Positions 10,560 to 22,168 of a stretch of DNA of 64,000 nt are shown one piece after another. Both the position numbers and the translations under genes were made by a program. A model generated the notes under the pieces. It made no database searches and was not told the DNA's origin. It worked only from the letters and a program-made list of their open reading frames with translations. How positions within the stretch are numbered: position 1 is the first letter of the stretch; each line of letters starts with the position of its first letter. This stretch comes from Adiantum capillus-veneris. Lineage: Eukaryota; Streptophyta; Polypodiopsida; Polypodiales; Pteridaceae. Location of the stretch: NCBI GenBank assembly GCA_014529385.2, contig CM043944.1, positions 62,458,248 to 62,522,247 of the forward strand, given 5' to 3'.

Positions 10560-10994
10560 ATGAAAGAAAGTCTTCAAGAAATTTTTGTTTTAACATACCC
10601 ATGGAAATTGAAACCCCCATAACCTTATCAAACACTGAAGCATTCCTGGCTTGCCATATGAAAGAAAGCATCCATATTCTGATGTACAAAAGGCATAATT
10701 GAAGGCCAAAAACCTAGGACTTCACTAAACCAAAGAGCAACTTGAATTTTTTTGTTTGAACTTGCCAACACAGCATAGAGTAGTCCAAGAGAGCATTCCA
10801 CCAGACCTTTACTTGATGACATTCCAGTTTGTTTCATCTGTTACAAAGGCCACTCATTACATTTTTCCTTGATAGAAGTTCTCCAATGGGAATGGCACCG
10901 ATTAAAATTCTCCATCTAAACACTTTGTGCTTAAAAACACATTGAGAATTCCAAGTATCACTAAACTGCTGCAACCACCACTGTGTACTATAAT
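10560..10994 (-). pseudogene. LINE ORF2 3' end (zf-RVT region)
   Basis: Read on the minus strand, this is the tail of a plant LINE reverse-transcriptase protein. KHKVFRWRILIGAIPIGELL is the usual segment before the zf-RVT cysteines. It is followed by 'CNR' with a stop where the next cysteine is expected, and ends with the typical FIWQARNASVFD. Stops and frame changes show it is dead. It is the downstream half of the LINE whose RT lies at 18134-19640. The two halves were separated by the LTR element at 11000-18128. A coherent frame crosses the junction when that element and one TTGAC are ignored. Confidence 0.8.
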
Positions 10995-10999
10995 TTGAC
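10995..10999. other. Target site duplication TTGAC (left)
   Basis: Five bases immediately before the left LTR (TGTGAGG...), identical to 18129-18133 immediately after the right LTR. A 5-bp duplication is typical of LTR-retrotransposon integration. Confidence 0.93.
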
Positions 11000-13745
11000 T
11001 GTGAGGTCCCCACCCCGTCGTATCAAACAACGGATCTGATGGTAAACCTGGTGGCCACTAGATCTATAGCGGAAGCAAACAAAATGGTTCAGGGTTCAAC
11101 TAGCGGACGATCTCTCATCACAAAGTGAGTCGAGTTCGAGCCTACTAGCAACGAGATCTAGCTCCACCTCGCAGGGGAAGCGTACTTAACTATCTAGCGA
11201 TCCTAAGACCCACCTTCCAACAGGAGAGAAACCCCGAGTGCCTTTTTACCCATGTTTCAGAGGCACGTACTCTCGAGGATCCGCCACTCTAGGGGCAATG
11301 AGTAATACCAATATCGAGTAAGCACTATGGGGACAGAGAGTTCCCGACCAATCGGGACCACCCATCTAGGCATTGGCAACCCGCGCCAAGCCCCCACTTT
11401 TCACCCCCACACTCACACTTCCTCGTGTGACCTAATTACTACCACAAAGGTTGTTCAACATAGATATTCCTTGTTTAATTCCGAATCACATGGTTCGTTA
11501 AAACAACCCTTCAACCAGTATTGTAAACAACACCAAGACAGAATTCTAGTAAAAATTCTACTCAAACTTATTCATAAAAGTTCCAATGTTCTGGAGGTAC
11601 AACATCCCCCCTCCAGCGAGAGTTCACTCCTCCCGTTGTCGCCTAGCTGCCCATACAACTAGGTATGTCCACCGCATAGAAAGCACGACATGGACATTCC
11701 CACCGCTTAACCAGCAGACGTGGGTTCCCACCGCTTAACCAGCAGTCGTGGATTCAAGAGCCCTTAACCAGGAACTCTGCCCCCTGTGATCAGGAGGGGG
11801 TTCATGACTAATTCAACATTGGAAATAGAATGAACATGCCGAGCTAAATTTTCCCTAGCAGACATTCTTTCCTATTGCAAACAGCATTCCCATCAATCAT
11901 TTCCTTCCTACTTTAGAACTTAATGTACAATGCTTTCAATGCCGAGGTTTCCGTCGGATTTCTCCAACATGTTTGGGGATATGAGCATTCCTAACTAGCG
12001 TATGAAATGTTAGTTTAAACAACTTGAATAAAAATATGATCTACCTCTTCCATTTCTTCGTCAATAGCCCGTGAGATGGCCGATATTTGCTCGTCCATGG
12101 GAGCCTTTCCTTTTTCGTAGACCTTGCTTGTTCCCGCGTCGCGGTCGTGGGCTCCACCGAAGCGAATTCTCTTAACCGGGGCCATTTTTCTCACTACTTA
12201 AATGATAGACTTGAAAAAAAAGAGCTAAGGTCCGAGACAAACCAATCGGCAGATTAGATTTATTAAAGACTCCTCCTTATGCACGAGGTTAGATTTTTCC
12301 CTTTTTGCCCTAACAATTTTTAAGGGTAATTCTGTATCCACCCTATGGGAAACGACTCCACGGTTAACTAGCTTAGATGATTAAGAAGTTCAGAGTTTTT
12401 CTAATTGATTCACGAAAGATATGAAGTAATCAAGCTCATTCATTTTCCTAGAGCAATATGAAGGTGCAGAGTGACCGCAGGCATGTGTGATGGAAAAACC
12501 TTCTTCTTATTAGACTAATGACGGATTAATTTTCAGCCTTAATCGCATCTAAATGTGGGAGAAGATTAAGTATAATTTAATTACAACTCTATTGAGTAGT
12601 GAAAGATTGAATTCTGACAAATCTACACTATTACTAGCTGACAATTTATTGACTATACCGCCTAGAGAGAGAATCTTTCCTAATCATGCATTAATCCTTG
12701 ATTAAGGATGATGAATGGCTGAATAAATTAACTAAATGAATGATAATTATGTAATGAAGTATAGCTATGAAAACTTAGAGAGCAGCTATAGAGAATCATA
12801 GCTAAAAGTAGGCATAGTAGACAAGAATTATGAGTGGGTAAAGATGAGATTAAGAAGAGCAGTAATTAAACCATAATTACCGTGATATGGGGCTGAGAAT
12901 CCTCTTATATTTCTGATGCAATGAATCCTCGAGATGGGAATTTCGGCAGCAGCTCCCTCCTTGCTTCTCCTTCAAAACCTGTGTGTGTGCCGGCAGCACC
13001 TTCCTAGTGTGTAGGTGTGTGAGTATGCAATGTGTGTGTGTGAGCATATATGTCTGTGTGTGTGTGTGTGTGGGCCTTTAAATAGGCTCCTACAAGCTGG
13101 AAATCGATTTGTGTTGCTAAATGCATCTGGATGAGCACTCAGTCCTTGCATAGCAAGTCCAGTTGCCTACCCACCAAGTGTCCAGTTGGCTCAGTAAACT
13201 GACTCTCACACTGAGTTGCAGGCTTGGCAGCTTCCCCAAGACTCCCACAAAGCAAGAGGACGCCCCCTAGCTGCTAAAGCAGGTCTGGAGTGGGTTGGGA
13301 CCTGTTCCCACACAGCCTCGGGCCCCCGGTGCCTCTCGGACAATGTTGTGAAAAATTGGTTTTAGGCTAAAACGGGCCATACGAGTCGGATTTTGATGCC
13401 GTAAATTGCTATACTAAGCTCTAACTAAGACGTACGGGTCTGAGTACCTGCCATATTTAGCAGCCCCCCTCCCCCCGGGGTCTGAAAATGCATTTTTTTC
13501 AAATTCGGGATACGGGTGCAGATTTTCGAGACGGTCGAGACTGGACGGTTCGGGTGACCAAAAACTTACTATTTTTAGAAATTTTTCACAAAAATTATTT
13601 TAATTCACATTTCGAAGCTTTATGACATTTTAAACATCATGGCACTGACAGAATTCGGAAAACTGCTAAAAATAGTAACTTTTTTCCATTATGATCATTT
13701 CATGGTACAAGGGTGCTCTTTTTGGTTGGGGTCAGAGACCTTACA
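11000..13745 (-). repeat. 3' LTR of the TR-GAG-like element
   Basis: It spans TGTGAGGTCCCC to GACCTTACA as written on the plus strand. By eye it differs from 15381-18128 by about 45 substitutions and a few small indels (CCT at ~15748, poly-C length, single bases). The differences cluster in the outer parts: the stretch about 11770-12780 has almost none. It contains a TG/CA microsatellite near 13029-13072. Short frames in it are not genes. Confidence 0.92.
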
Positions 13746-13753
13746 TCCTCCCC
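13746..13753 (-). other. Polypurine tract
   Basis: The minus strand reads GGGGAGGA directly before the 3' LTR (TGTAAGG...). This is the expected position and composition of the plus-strand primer. Confidence 0.75.
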
Positions 13754-13928
13754 AACGTGAAAAAAATTGAGATGTCCTCATCTCAAGAATACATCTGGAT
13801 AAACTCTATGCTAACTACTTAGGTACATATATTCTCTGTCTAAAGTAAAGAAATCCTTTGATAATAGAGTAGTCTTTAGCTTTATGCGTCTTATTCTGCT
13901 GAACTTTGATGAGATTCTGGTGCTTGAT

Positions 13929-14890
13929 TTATTGCTCACTAGGATTAGCAATTGCATCATACATTGCTGCTCTCTCATCAGCTTCATCACCCACAGTTGG
14001 TTGTCTCACTGCGGCATTAGCGAAAGCTCTACTTCCTTGTCCTATGTTTCCTCTTCCTCGGCCTCCTCTTCCGTTTGGTTGACCTCGCCCGTTGACGTTC
14101 AGAGGTACATTATTAGAATCGGATGTTTGGGAAATCCTTTTTGGACATCGGCTTTTGTAATGTCCATACTCCTGGCACTCAAAGCATCTTATATTGGGAA
14201 ACTCGGTAGCTGCCCTAGTAGCTACTACCGGACGATGGTCGTATGCAGGGTTGATTGGCCTGTTACTCCAGTTATCTGTCCTGGCCCTCTTTGACAAATA
14301 GTATTCACTATCTTGGGTAGTCCTCTGAATCTCTTTAGCTAACGGTTTGGACCTTAGCAAGGCATCTTGCAAAGTTGCTGGCCTGAGAGCTTCTAGTCGG
14401 TTGTTCAGGGGGTCGATGAGTCCTTGGCAGAACCGTGCTACCTGTTGTTCCAATGTCATGTTAGGAGCATATCTCTGAAGAGTGACAAACTTTGAATAAT
14501 ATTCTTCGACAGATGAAGTCAGCTGTCGAAGGGAAAAGAACTCGTTCATCTTCAAGGTTTTATAGGCGGGTGGTAAGTAACGCTCCATCACAGCAGCCTT
14601 GATGTCTTCCCATGACTGGGAAGATCCCTTGATATCCAAGACCCTGCAATGTTGTTTCCACCAGATCTTGGCATCGCCAGACAAGCGGAACATCGCAAGC
14701 ATGGTTTGGTTCTCGGGTTGAGTTCCCGCAGCTTTGAAATAGTCATCCATAGCCTCCATCCATACTTCTGCATCTCTTTCCACATTTTCCCCTTCGCCTT
14801 TAAAGGTTGGAGGCTGAGCTTGTTTAAGGAGTAGCTTCTTCTCTTGCGCTGCCGAGTAGAGAGCAGTAGCGGTGCCTATCCAATGGTATA
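13929..14890 (-). CDS. gag: Gag polyprotein of the TR-GAG-like element
   Basis: The open minus-strand frame gives about 320 residues. A GTG codon sits at 14783, but the same frame is open and protein-like back to about 14890 (QAQPPTFKGEGE), so the N-terminus lies upstream and the true start was not fixed. Order: a Retrotrans_gag capsid region (WMEAMDDYF, AKIWWKQHC, WEDIKAAVMERYLP, YYSKFVTLQRYAP), then the knuckle CFECQEYGHYKSRC (CX2CX4HX4C, near 14145-14187). A Gly/Arg-rich RGGRGRGNIGQG tail follows. No frameshift or stop was seen. It ends about 180 bases before the polypurine tract, leaving no room for protease or RT. Gag coats and packages element RNA in the cytoplasm. Confidence 0.87.
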
Positions 14891-15366
14891 AAACTCATTA
14901 CTATAGCACTCTTCTCCAATGAACTTAGGCTTTCCCATACTCAAGAGAAATTTAACTTTTTGGGCTTAACCAGCCTACTTAATCTGTACAGCTATCACAA
15001 AGGATTTTAACCATTCCACCATTTAAATTCCATTGAATACATCCAAAATTGTCCGATAAATAATGGTAAAAACTTTACTTGAGAGCTTTGATCCATACTT
15101 ATAACTTTATGTGCATCAACAGGCTACCTGCCCGCAGCACTAGTTGCACCAACGACTTCTCAAAAAACATCATGTGAAACCCACTGAATCCCAACAAGCT
15201 CAACGAGTAAAACTCTTTAACATCACTCAAGAGACAATCCACTAGACAAATCCAATGTCATTATTCTGGGAAACATCATGCTCAAGCTTTGAGTACGAGC
15301 TATCCTACAATCCCTTAGTTTTTTTAAAATTTCAAACAACATCATTTTCCAGTTCGTAAACCTATA
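14891..15366 (-). other. Leader between primer site and gag
   Basis: About 480 bases of AT-rich sequence with no coding frame of note. It lies where the packaging leader of an LTR element is expected. Confidence 0.6.
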
Positions 15367-15378
15367 GCTCTGATACCA
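15367..15378 (-). other. Primer binding site, initiator Met tRNA
   Basis: The minus strand reads TGGTATCAGAGC two bases after the 5' LTR end. This is the standard plant complement to the 3' end of initiator methionine tRNA. It fixes the element's orientation as minus. Confidence 0.93.
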
Positions 15379-15380
15379 GG

Positions 15381-18128
15381 TGTGAGGTCCCCACCCCGTC
15401 GTATCAAACAACGCATCTGATGGTAAACCTCGTGGCCACTAGATCTATAGCGGAAGCAAACAAAATGGTTCAGGGTTCAACTAGCGGACGATCTCTCATC
15501 ACAAAGTGAGTCGAGTTCGAGCCTACTAGCAACGAGATCTAGCTCCACCTCGCAGGGGAAGCGTACTTAACTATCTAGCGATCCTAAGACCCACCTTCCG
15601 AGAGGAGAGAAACCCCGAGTGCCTTTTTCGCCATGTTTCAGAGGCACGTACTCTCGAGGATCCGCCGCTCTAGGGGCAATGAGTAATACCAATATCAAGT
15701 AAGCACTATGGGGACAGAGAGTTTCCGACCAATCGGGACCACCCATCTCCTAGGCATTGGCAACCCGAGCCAAGCCCCCACTTTCCACCCCCACACTCAC
15801 ACTTCCTCGTGTGACCTAATTACTACCACAAAGGTTGTTCAACATAGATATTCCTTGTTTAATTCCGAATCACATGGTTCGTTAAAACAACCCTTCAACC
15901 AGTATTGTAAACAACACCAAGACAGAATTCTAGTAAAAATTCTACTCAAACTTATTCATAAAAGTTCCAATATTCTGGAGGTACAACATCCCCCCTCCAG
16001 CGAGAGTTCACTCCTCCCGTTGTCGCCTAGCTGCCCATACAACTAGGTATGTCCACCGCATAGAAAGCACGACATGGACATTCCCACCGCTTAACCAACA
16101 GATGTGGGTTCCCACCGCTTAACCAGCAATCGTGGATTCAAGAGCCCTTAACCAGGAACTCTGCCCCCTGTGATCAGGAGGGGGTTCATGACTAATTCAA
16201 CATTGGAAATAGAATGAACATGCCGAGCTAAATTTTCCCTAGCAGACATTCTTTCCTATTGCAAACAGCATTCCCATCAATCATTTCCTTCCTACTTTAG
16301 AACTTAATGTACAATGCTTTCAATGCCGAGGTTTCCGTCGGATTTCTCCAACATGTTTGGGGATATGAGCATTCCTAACTAGCGTATGAAATGTTAGTTT
16401 AAACAACTTGAATAAAAATATGATCTACCTCTTCCATTTCTTCGTCAATAGCCCGTGAGATGGCCGGTATTTGCTCGTCCATGGGAGCCTTTCCTTTTTC
16501 GTAGACCTTGCTTGTTCCCGCGTCGCGGTCGTGGGCTCCACCGAAGCGAATTCTCTTAACCGGGGCCATTTTTCTCACTACTTAAATGATAGACTTGAAA
16601 AAAAAGAGCTAAGGTCCGAGACAAACCAATCGGCAGATTAGATTTATTAAAGACTCCTCCTTATGCACGAGGTTAGATTTTTCCCTTTTTGCCCTAACAA
16701 TTTTTAAGGGTAATTCTGTATCCACCCTATGGGAAACGACTCCACGGTTAACTAGCTTAGATGATTAAGAAGTTCAGAGTTTTTCTAATTGATTCACGAA
16801 AGATATGAAGTAATCAAGCTCATTCATTTTCCTAGAGCAATATGAAGGTGCAGAGTGACCGCAGGCATGTGTGATGGAAAAACCTTCTTCTTATTAGACT
16901 AATGACGGATTAATTTTCAGCCTTAATCGCATCTAAATGTGGGAGAAGATTAAGTATAATTTAATTACAACTCTATTGAGTAGTGAAAGATTGAATTCTG
17001 ACAAATCTACACTATTACTAGCTGACAATTTATTGACTATACCGCCTAGAGAGAGAATCTTTCCTAATCATGCATTAATCCTTGATTAAGGATGATGAAT
17101 GGCTGAATAAATTAACTAAATGAATGATAATTATGTAATGAAGTATAGCTATGAAAACTTAGAGAGAGGCTATAGAGAATTATAGCTAAAAGTAGGCATA
17201 GTAGACAAGAATTATGAGTGGGTAAAGATGAGATTAAGAAGAGCAGTAATTAAACCATAATTACCGTGATTAGGGGCTGAGAATCCTCTTATATTTCTGA
17301 TGCAATGAATCCTCGAGATGGGAATTTCGGCAGCAGCTCCCTCCTTGCTTCTCCTTCAAAAGCTGTGTGTGTGCCGACAGCACCTTCCCAGTGTGTAGGT
17401 GTGTGAGTATGCAATGTGTGTGTGTGAGCATATATGTCTGTGTGTGTGTGTGTGTGGGCCTTTAAATAGGCTCTACAGGCTGGAAATCGATTTGTGTTGC
17501 TAAATGCATCTGGATGAGCACTCAGTCCTTGCATGGCAAGTCCAGTTGCCTACCCACCAAGTGTCCAGTTGGCTCAGTGAACTGACTCTCACACTGAGTT
17601 GCAGGCTTGGCAGCTTCCCCAAGACTCCTACAAAGCAAGAGGGCGTCCCCTAGCTGCTAAGGCAGGTCTGGAGTGGGTTGGGACTTGTTCCCACACAGCC
17701 TCGGGCCCCCAGTGCCTCCCGGACAATTTTGTGAAAAATTGGTTTTAGGCTAAAACGGGCCATACGAGTCGGATTTTGATGCCGTAAATTGCTATACTAA
17801 GCTCTAACTAAAACGTACGGGTCTGAGTACCTGCCATATTTAGCAGCCCCCCCCCCCCCCGGGTCCGAAAATGCATTTTTTTCAAATTCGAGATACGGGT
17901 GCAGATTTTCGAGACGGTCGAGACTGGACGGTTCGGGTGACCAAAAACTTGCTATTTTTAGAATTTTTTCACAAAAATTATTTTAATTCACATTTTGAAG
18001 CTTTATGACATTTTAAATATCATGGTACTGACAGAGTTCGGAAAACTGCTAAAAATAGTAACTTTTTTCCATTATGATCATTTCATGGTACAAGGGTGCT
18101 CTTTTTGGTTGGGGTCAGAGACCTTACA
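15381..18128 (-). repeat. 5' LTR of the TR-GAG-like element
   Basis: This is the partner of 11000-13745 and carries the transcription start in the element's orientation. TG/CA runs lie near 17396-17456, next to a TATA-like box. It ends TTACA before the TTGAC duplication. Confidence 0.92.
17461..17468 (-). promoter_or_regulatory. TATA-like box in the 5' LTR
   Basis: The minus strand has TATTTAAA inside CCTATTTAAAGGCC, preserved in the other LTR at 13077-13084. It is a reasonable TATA box, but no start site is shown. Confidence 0.4.
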
Positions 18129-18133
18129 TTGAC
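18129..18133. other. Target site duplication TTGAC (right)
   Basis: Identical to 10995-10999. It marks the right edge of the LTR element and the point where LINE sequence resumes. Confidence 0.93.
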
Positions 18134-19640
18134 CCCCAAATCCTATTACATATGATATGGATTGCTGGTTCTAGAAGGAACAATTGGGAGGATGCCCAGG
18201 CATGAGAATTCCATCAGTTAGTTGAGGAGTTGGGTAGCTCCCAATCTCTGAATCTTTGAGTAGTGTCTTTATTACATGGTATCTACAGGTTGAACACACA
18301 AGCTAATAGCAGTCCCCATGGCACTCTGAATCCATTTCCCAGCGTGTAGAGTATCCTGGCAAAAAAAAAAGGCACCAAATTTCTATTAGAGTCCACGAGT
18401 TGATCTATGAAGATGACCCCCCTTTTAAATAAGATAAGAGCTTTCTTACCTAAAAACAAAGTAGAAGGTTTCTTGAAAAAAAAGTTTCAAAAGCAGGATT
18501 CATCAACCAATGAATTTCCAATGTACCTTACTCTACCAACCCATACTAGTTTTGCACAAACAAACTTTCAAGATCTAACCAGCATATTTCTTGTTTGACC
18601 ACACAATTTAATAGGAGCAGCTGTAAACAGTTTACCTCATGAATCCATATCCCAATGGACATGAAAATACACAATGGATTTATCAATCAAATACCACAGT
18701 AAGCAAGACCAACATTTATCAAATTCTGACAAATGTTTCAACGGAGTAGCTCTTCTAAGAAGCATATGAAATTTTAAGTTCAAGATACCTAACCCACCCA
18801 TGTATGGAGGTTCAAAAATTGTCTCCCAAGATAACCAGGCTTTGTGGGAAGACCCCCATACAAATTTCAAGTACATAGATCTCATCCTGAGAAATGGAGT
18901 ATCAAACCAGTCAAGTAGTGGTAAAAGACACAACAGGTAGGGTATCAAAATAGAATTTATGAATTTTAAATCTGACATGAAAGTGCCACTCATCACAATA
19001 CCACTTAGCAACTTTGGAGCACACTCTTTGATCTACCCAAGCAGTTAGCTTTTTGGCTGAAACATCTACATAATTGGGTATCCTAAGTTTCTGAAGATTG
19101 TACCCTTGGCTATCTTTTTTCCCCTCCAAATGAGAGAGTTGAAATTATTTGTTGATACATCTATAAGGCTAGATTTCCCTAGGTTAATTTCAAGACCAGC
19201 AGCTAGAGAATATACATTGAGATAATTCATGATTTCTTCAATATTTTCGTTATGTGCCTATAAGAAGGTAACAGTGTCATTTGAAAAGCCTAGTGCAACC
19301 ACTTGTTCCTTCCCTATTTGAAGTCCTTTCAATTTGCCAGCATTGGCTTGAGTAGCTAAGAAATCAAATAAAGGATGAGTTGCTACAACAAACCATAAAG
19401 GACTCAGAGGACACCCCTTCATTACAGATCTGCTCATTAATAAGCCTACTATTAAGAAACACTTGAGAGGTTGCACCCTCCCCTAGAAAATCTATTAGGT
19501 CATTGATTTCTGCTTGGAAAATAGATTGCTTCCTATGAGTTGGGAATTTTTTGACTAGAAATTTGCAAATCAAAAGGCATATTGACGATGCCATATGCAA
19601 TCGGCTCTTAATAGAGTTATCGAAAATAAAAAAATTGGAA
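18134..19640 (-). pseudogene. LINE reverse transcriptase, 5'-truncated and degenerate
   Basis: Minus-strand frames carry RT motifs of a plant L1-like LINE. GCPLSPLWFVVATHPLF lies near 19400, then FSNDTVTFL at about 19260 where the catalytic FADDT box belongs. The first catalytic Asp is Asn there. The thumb-side block with WGSSHKAWLSWETI and GGLGILNLK lies near 18780-18850. Three frames are needed to follow the protein and there are several stops. The 5' end fades near 19640, without the N-terminal endonuclease. The protein continues at 10560-10994 beyond the inserted LTR element. The lost Asp and the stops make it inactive. Confidence 0.82.
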
Positions 19641-20496
19641 GATTTTGTTGGTTGATAGCTTCAAATAAGTGTCTTTATCTTGTTTCAAATTGTTTAAGCC
19701 ATAACTTGTACTCTATATAGTGCCTATCTCTTGCAACTTCTCTCTAACTTGTAATATATACTCCTATTAACATAAAAATTATTCCTATTTGCACTCGTTT
19801 CCCTTGGTTTAAGCTACACTAATTTATTGTTATAGCCAATTGCCGTGTGTTTTCCCGATCAACCCTGGAGAACCAAGCACTTTGACACCACTTTGCATTT
19901 GCTAACCAACTTGATAGATCCTAGGGATTCCTTGCATTTTCACAAGCTTAAAAATTTTCATGGGTCCTTCTCAAAAGAAATAAATTGTTGGCAACAACCC
20001 ACCTAGCCTCTGCATGTGCACCTCTCTAATCAAGATCAATTGAGGTGATAACTAAATGCTAGGAACCATGCCATTTGGGTTTATGGTGATGGGAATCACC
20101 CAAGATTGACATATTAGAGCTCAACTCAAAACAACTTGCTATGGTTTTCTTTATCCATAATCATATCCCCTCTATGGATGATCAAAATTTTGAACATTGG
20201 TAAGAATCACCTTAATAGTTCACTATTCCCTTACAATTAAAAATTTGTATGGTCTTGAAGAGCTTGATCCCTCCATGATTGGCATTTAAAGACAAATTCC
20301 ATTTCAAATAGGACTCTTTCATATGGCCTTAACTCTTTAGTTATAAGCACGGACCTTCTAATGATCTCCCATCTCCCTCCATTTTCCTTTGTTCATGGAT
20401 GTCTTAAATCAATCCTCCCAAACACCATCTCAATGAGCCCATATCAATGTCTTTATAAAGCATGACTTTGGCCATGTCTATTGCGCTGAGCTTATA
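19641..20496. other. No recognisable gene
   Basis: Both strands carry stops throughout. Sequence is AT-rich with no repeated partner found elsewhere in the window. Confidence 0.55.
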
Positions 20497-20529
20497 TGTT
20501 AAGCTACTCTAAATATAGCACTGGGTCTA
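20497..20529 (+). repeat. Short match to the 58534 LTR start
   Basis: TGTTAAGCTACTCTAAATAT and the next 12 bases repeat 58534-58566 with two or three changes. Homology stops after about 33 bases. It is probably a relic of the same small LTR family. Confidence 0.5.
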
Positions 20530-21653
20530 GTAGGCCTAGGGTAAGACTAGGCATGCCAAGGGCAAGAACAGAGTCATGCAGTCAAGGGGGACCTATTATT
20601 AGCAAGGCATGACATATATAGGGCATGGTTGGGTGGAGAATTACAGGCTCTACTCTCCTCAGTATCACACTGGTATCACAACTTAGAAAAAAGAGGAGCT
20701 AATATGGAGGAGGGGAAAAGCAAGGTTGCACCTTTGCAAGAGTTTTTCGTGGGGCATTTGTGTGTGTGTGTGTGTGTTTTGTGTAGGCGAGCTTGGGCCG
20801 TGGACAAGCTCTCTTGCAAGGAAGGGGGGAAGGCCCTGGGCATGACCCCTTGATTACACAGAGTCGAGGAGGTCAAGGCCCGTACGTAACAACTCGATGT
20901 TAGGGTGGGGATACCAATCAACTTGCACAAATATGACCAAGTGTGGGCTTGTTTGATGCGCACTGGGCAGAGGGAATTTTTTTGTTGTTGTACCACGCTC
21001 GTCGGAGCATCACAAGAAAAAATCTTGGCATCGAGCTGCTTCGTGCAAGGTCTACGCCATCACCACTGAGTAGGGTCACATTGCATTTATTCTTTTACTT
21101 TTTGAATTAGCTCGACACGCCAAGGGTGCCCTACATTCACCTTAGTGAATTTTTCCCACAACGATCAAAGGCCATGCATGGTATACAAAGGCCATGAAGG
21201 GTATACTCGGCCTTGAATTTTCAAGCAAGGCTTGCGGCCAAAGCATGCATGGCATGCAATGTGTAAAAATACTAAAAAGCGTCCTGTTTGTAGAAAATGC
21301 AGATCTTTCGCAAGGCCATCTTGACATGACCTAAAATTGGAAAAAACCACCCTGAAGTCAAAAAATATAGGTTTCTGGACTTGATAAAATTGTGTTGGCA
21401 AGGTGGAGTCAGCATGATTTTTGGCAAGGCCATCAAAATTCCAATCCATGGGTTAGAAATTCAACAAGAACAGCCATGGGCCATGAGAATTCTTCATCCT
21501 TCAAACAAGACACAAGTTTTTGTGTCCAACACAAACTAGCTATCATGGGATTTTTTGGGGGTTATTAATTTTGTTTGCGTTATGTTTCAATAGCATATAC
21601 AGGCAATTGTTTGAGCTTGCGTGCAGGCCATTGATGCAAATAAGGTCCTGTAG
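20530..21653. other. No recognisable gene; small (GT)n
   Basis: A (GT)8 run sits at about 20761-20777. Minus-strand frames are short and match nothing recognised. The stretch may be the unassigned flank of element A. Confidence 0.5.
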
Positions 21654-22066
21654 TGTGTGCTGACAGACACACTTGTATGTCAGTTATTTGGTCAATTGGA
21701 TATGGTATGCTGGTCAGTCGGATATCCTTTTATCGGATTGTAGTAGGTTGGATTATGGTTAGTCGCATTGTGATAAATCAAACATTTATAGCTGGTTGTA
21801 TTCCAAGACTTGGGTTGTTGTAACAACATTCTGGTGTAGAAGTTTATAAGCTCACCCTACGCTTTGTATGGATTTGACTGTGAATTACGAATCTATAGTT
21901 CTCTTCTTGATGGAAATACTAGTTCTGAGTTCTGTTTTGATGACTTTCCTTGTCTGTCTAATCTTGTCTATGTGTTTCCTTGCCGAATCCAATTGTAGTC
22001 TTGAATTATGTGAGGCTATGAATAGTTGTCTAAGTTTACTTTTCTCTGTGTTGATGAAACACAACA
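21654..22066 (+). repeat. Putative 5' LTR of element A
   Basis: It runs from about TGTGTGCTGACAGACACAC to ACAACA just before a TGGCG primer-like site. No second copy exists in the window, so the start is inferred only from the TG context and the site that follows its end. Confidence 0.4.
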
Positions 22067-22070
22067 CATT

Positions 22071-22086
22071 TGGCGATCCTGTAGTG
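22071..22086 (+). other. Putative primer binding site of element A
   Basis: TGGCGATCCTGTAGTG starts with the TGG expected opposite a tRNA CCA end, four bases after a possible LTR terminus. The tRNA is not identified. Confidence 0.45.
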
Positions 22087-22168
22087 TTATGTACTCTTTT
22101 TGGAGGTCGTAATTAGTGTTCTATTAGGTATTCTTTCTCTACTTATGGAAGTTTTTTTGAGATGATGC

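Larger units (their letters stand above)
11000..18128 (-). mobile_element. Gag-only LTR retrotransposon (TR-GAG-like) with 2.75 kb LTRs
   Basis: Two direct repeats (11000-13745 and 15381-18128) begin TG, end CA and are flanked by TTGAC. On the minus strand the order is 5' LTR, primer site, leader, gag, polypurine tract, 3' LTR. The internal region is only about 1.6 kb and encodes gag with a zinc knuckle. No protease, RT, RNase H or integrase was seen on either strand. LTRs make up about 77 percent of the element. This fits the non-autonomous TR-GAG class described in plants, mobilised by enzymes from a partner element. A deletion derivative of an autonomous gypsy is the alternative. Ends, target duplication, primer site and open gag are intact. 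Confidence 0.85.

Noticed and set aside
13929-14890. Calling the gag of the LTR element a host zinc-knuckle protein
   Set aside because: It lies between paired LTRs with primer site and polypurine tract in the correct order and strand, so it belongs to the element.
11327-16046. Two matching plus-strand frames of about 111 residues (11327 and 15708)
   Set aside because: They are the same LTR sequence in two copies, on the strand opposite to the element's transcript, with no domain.
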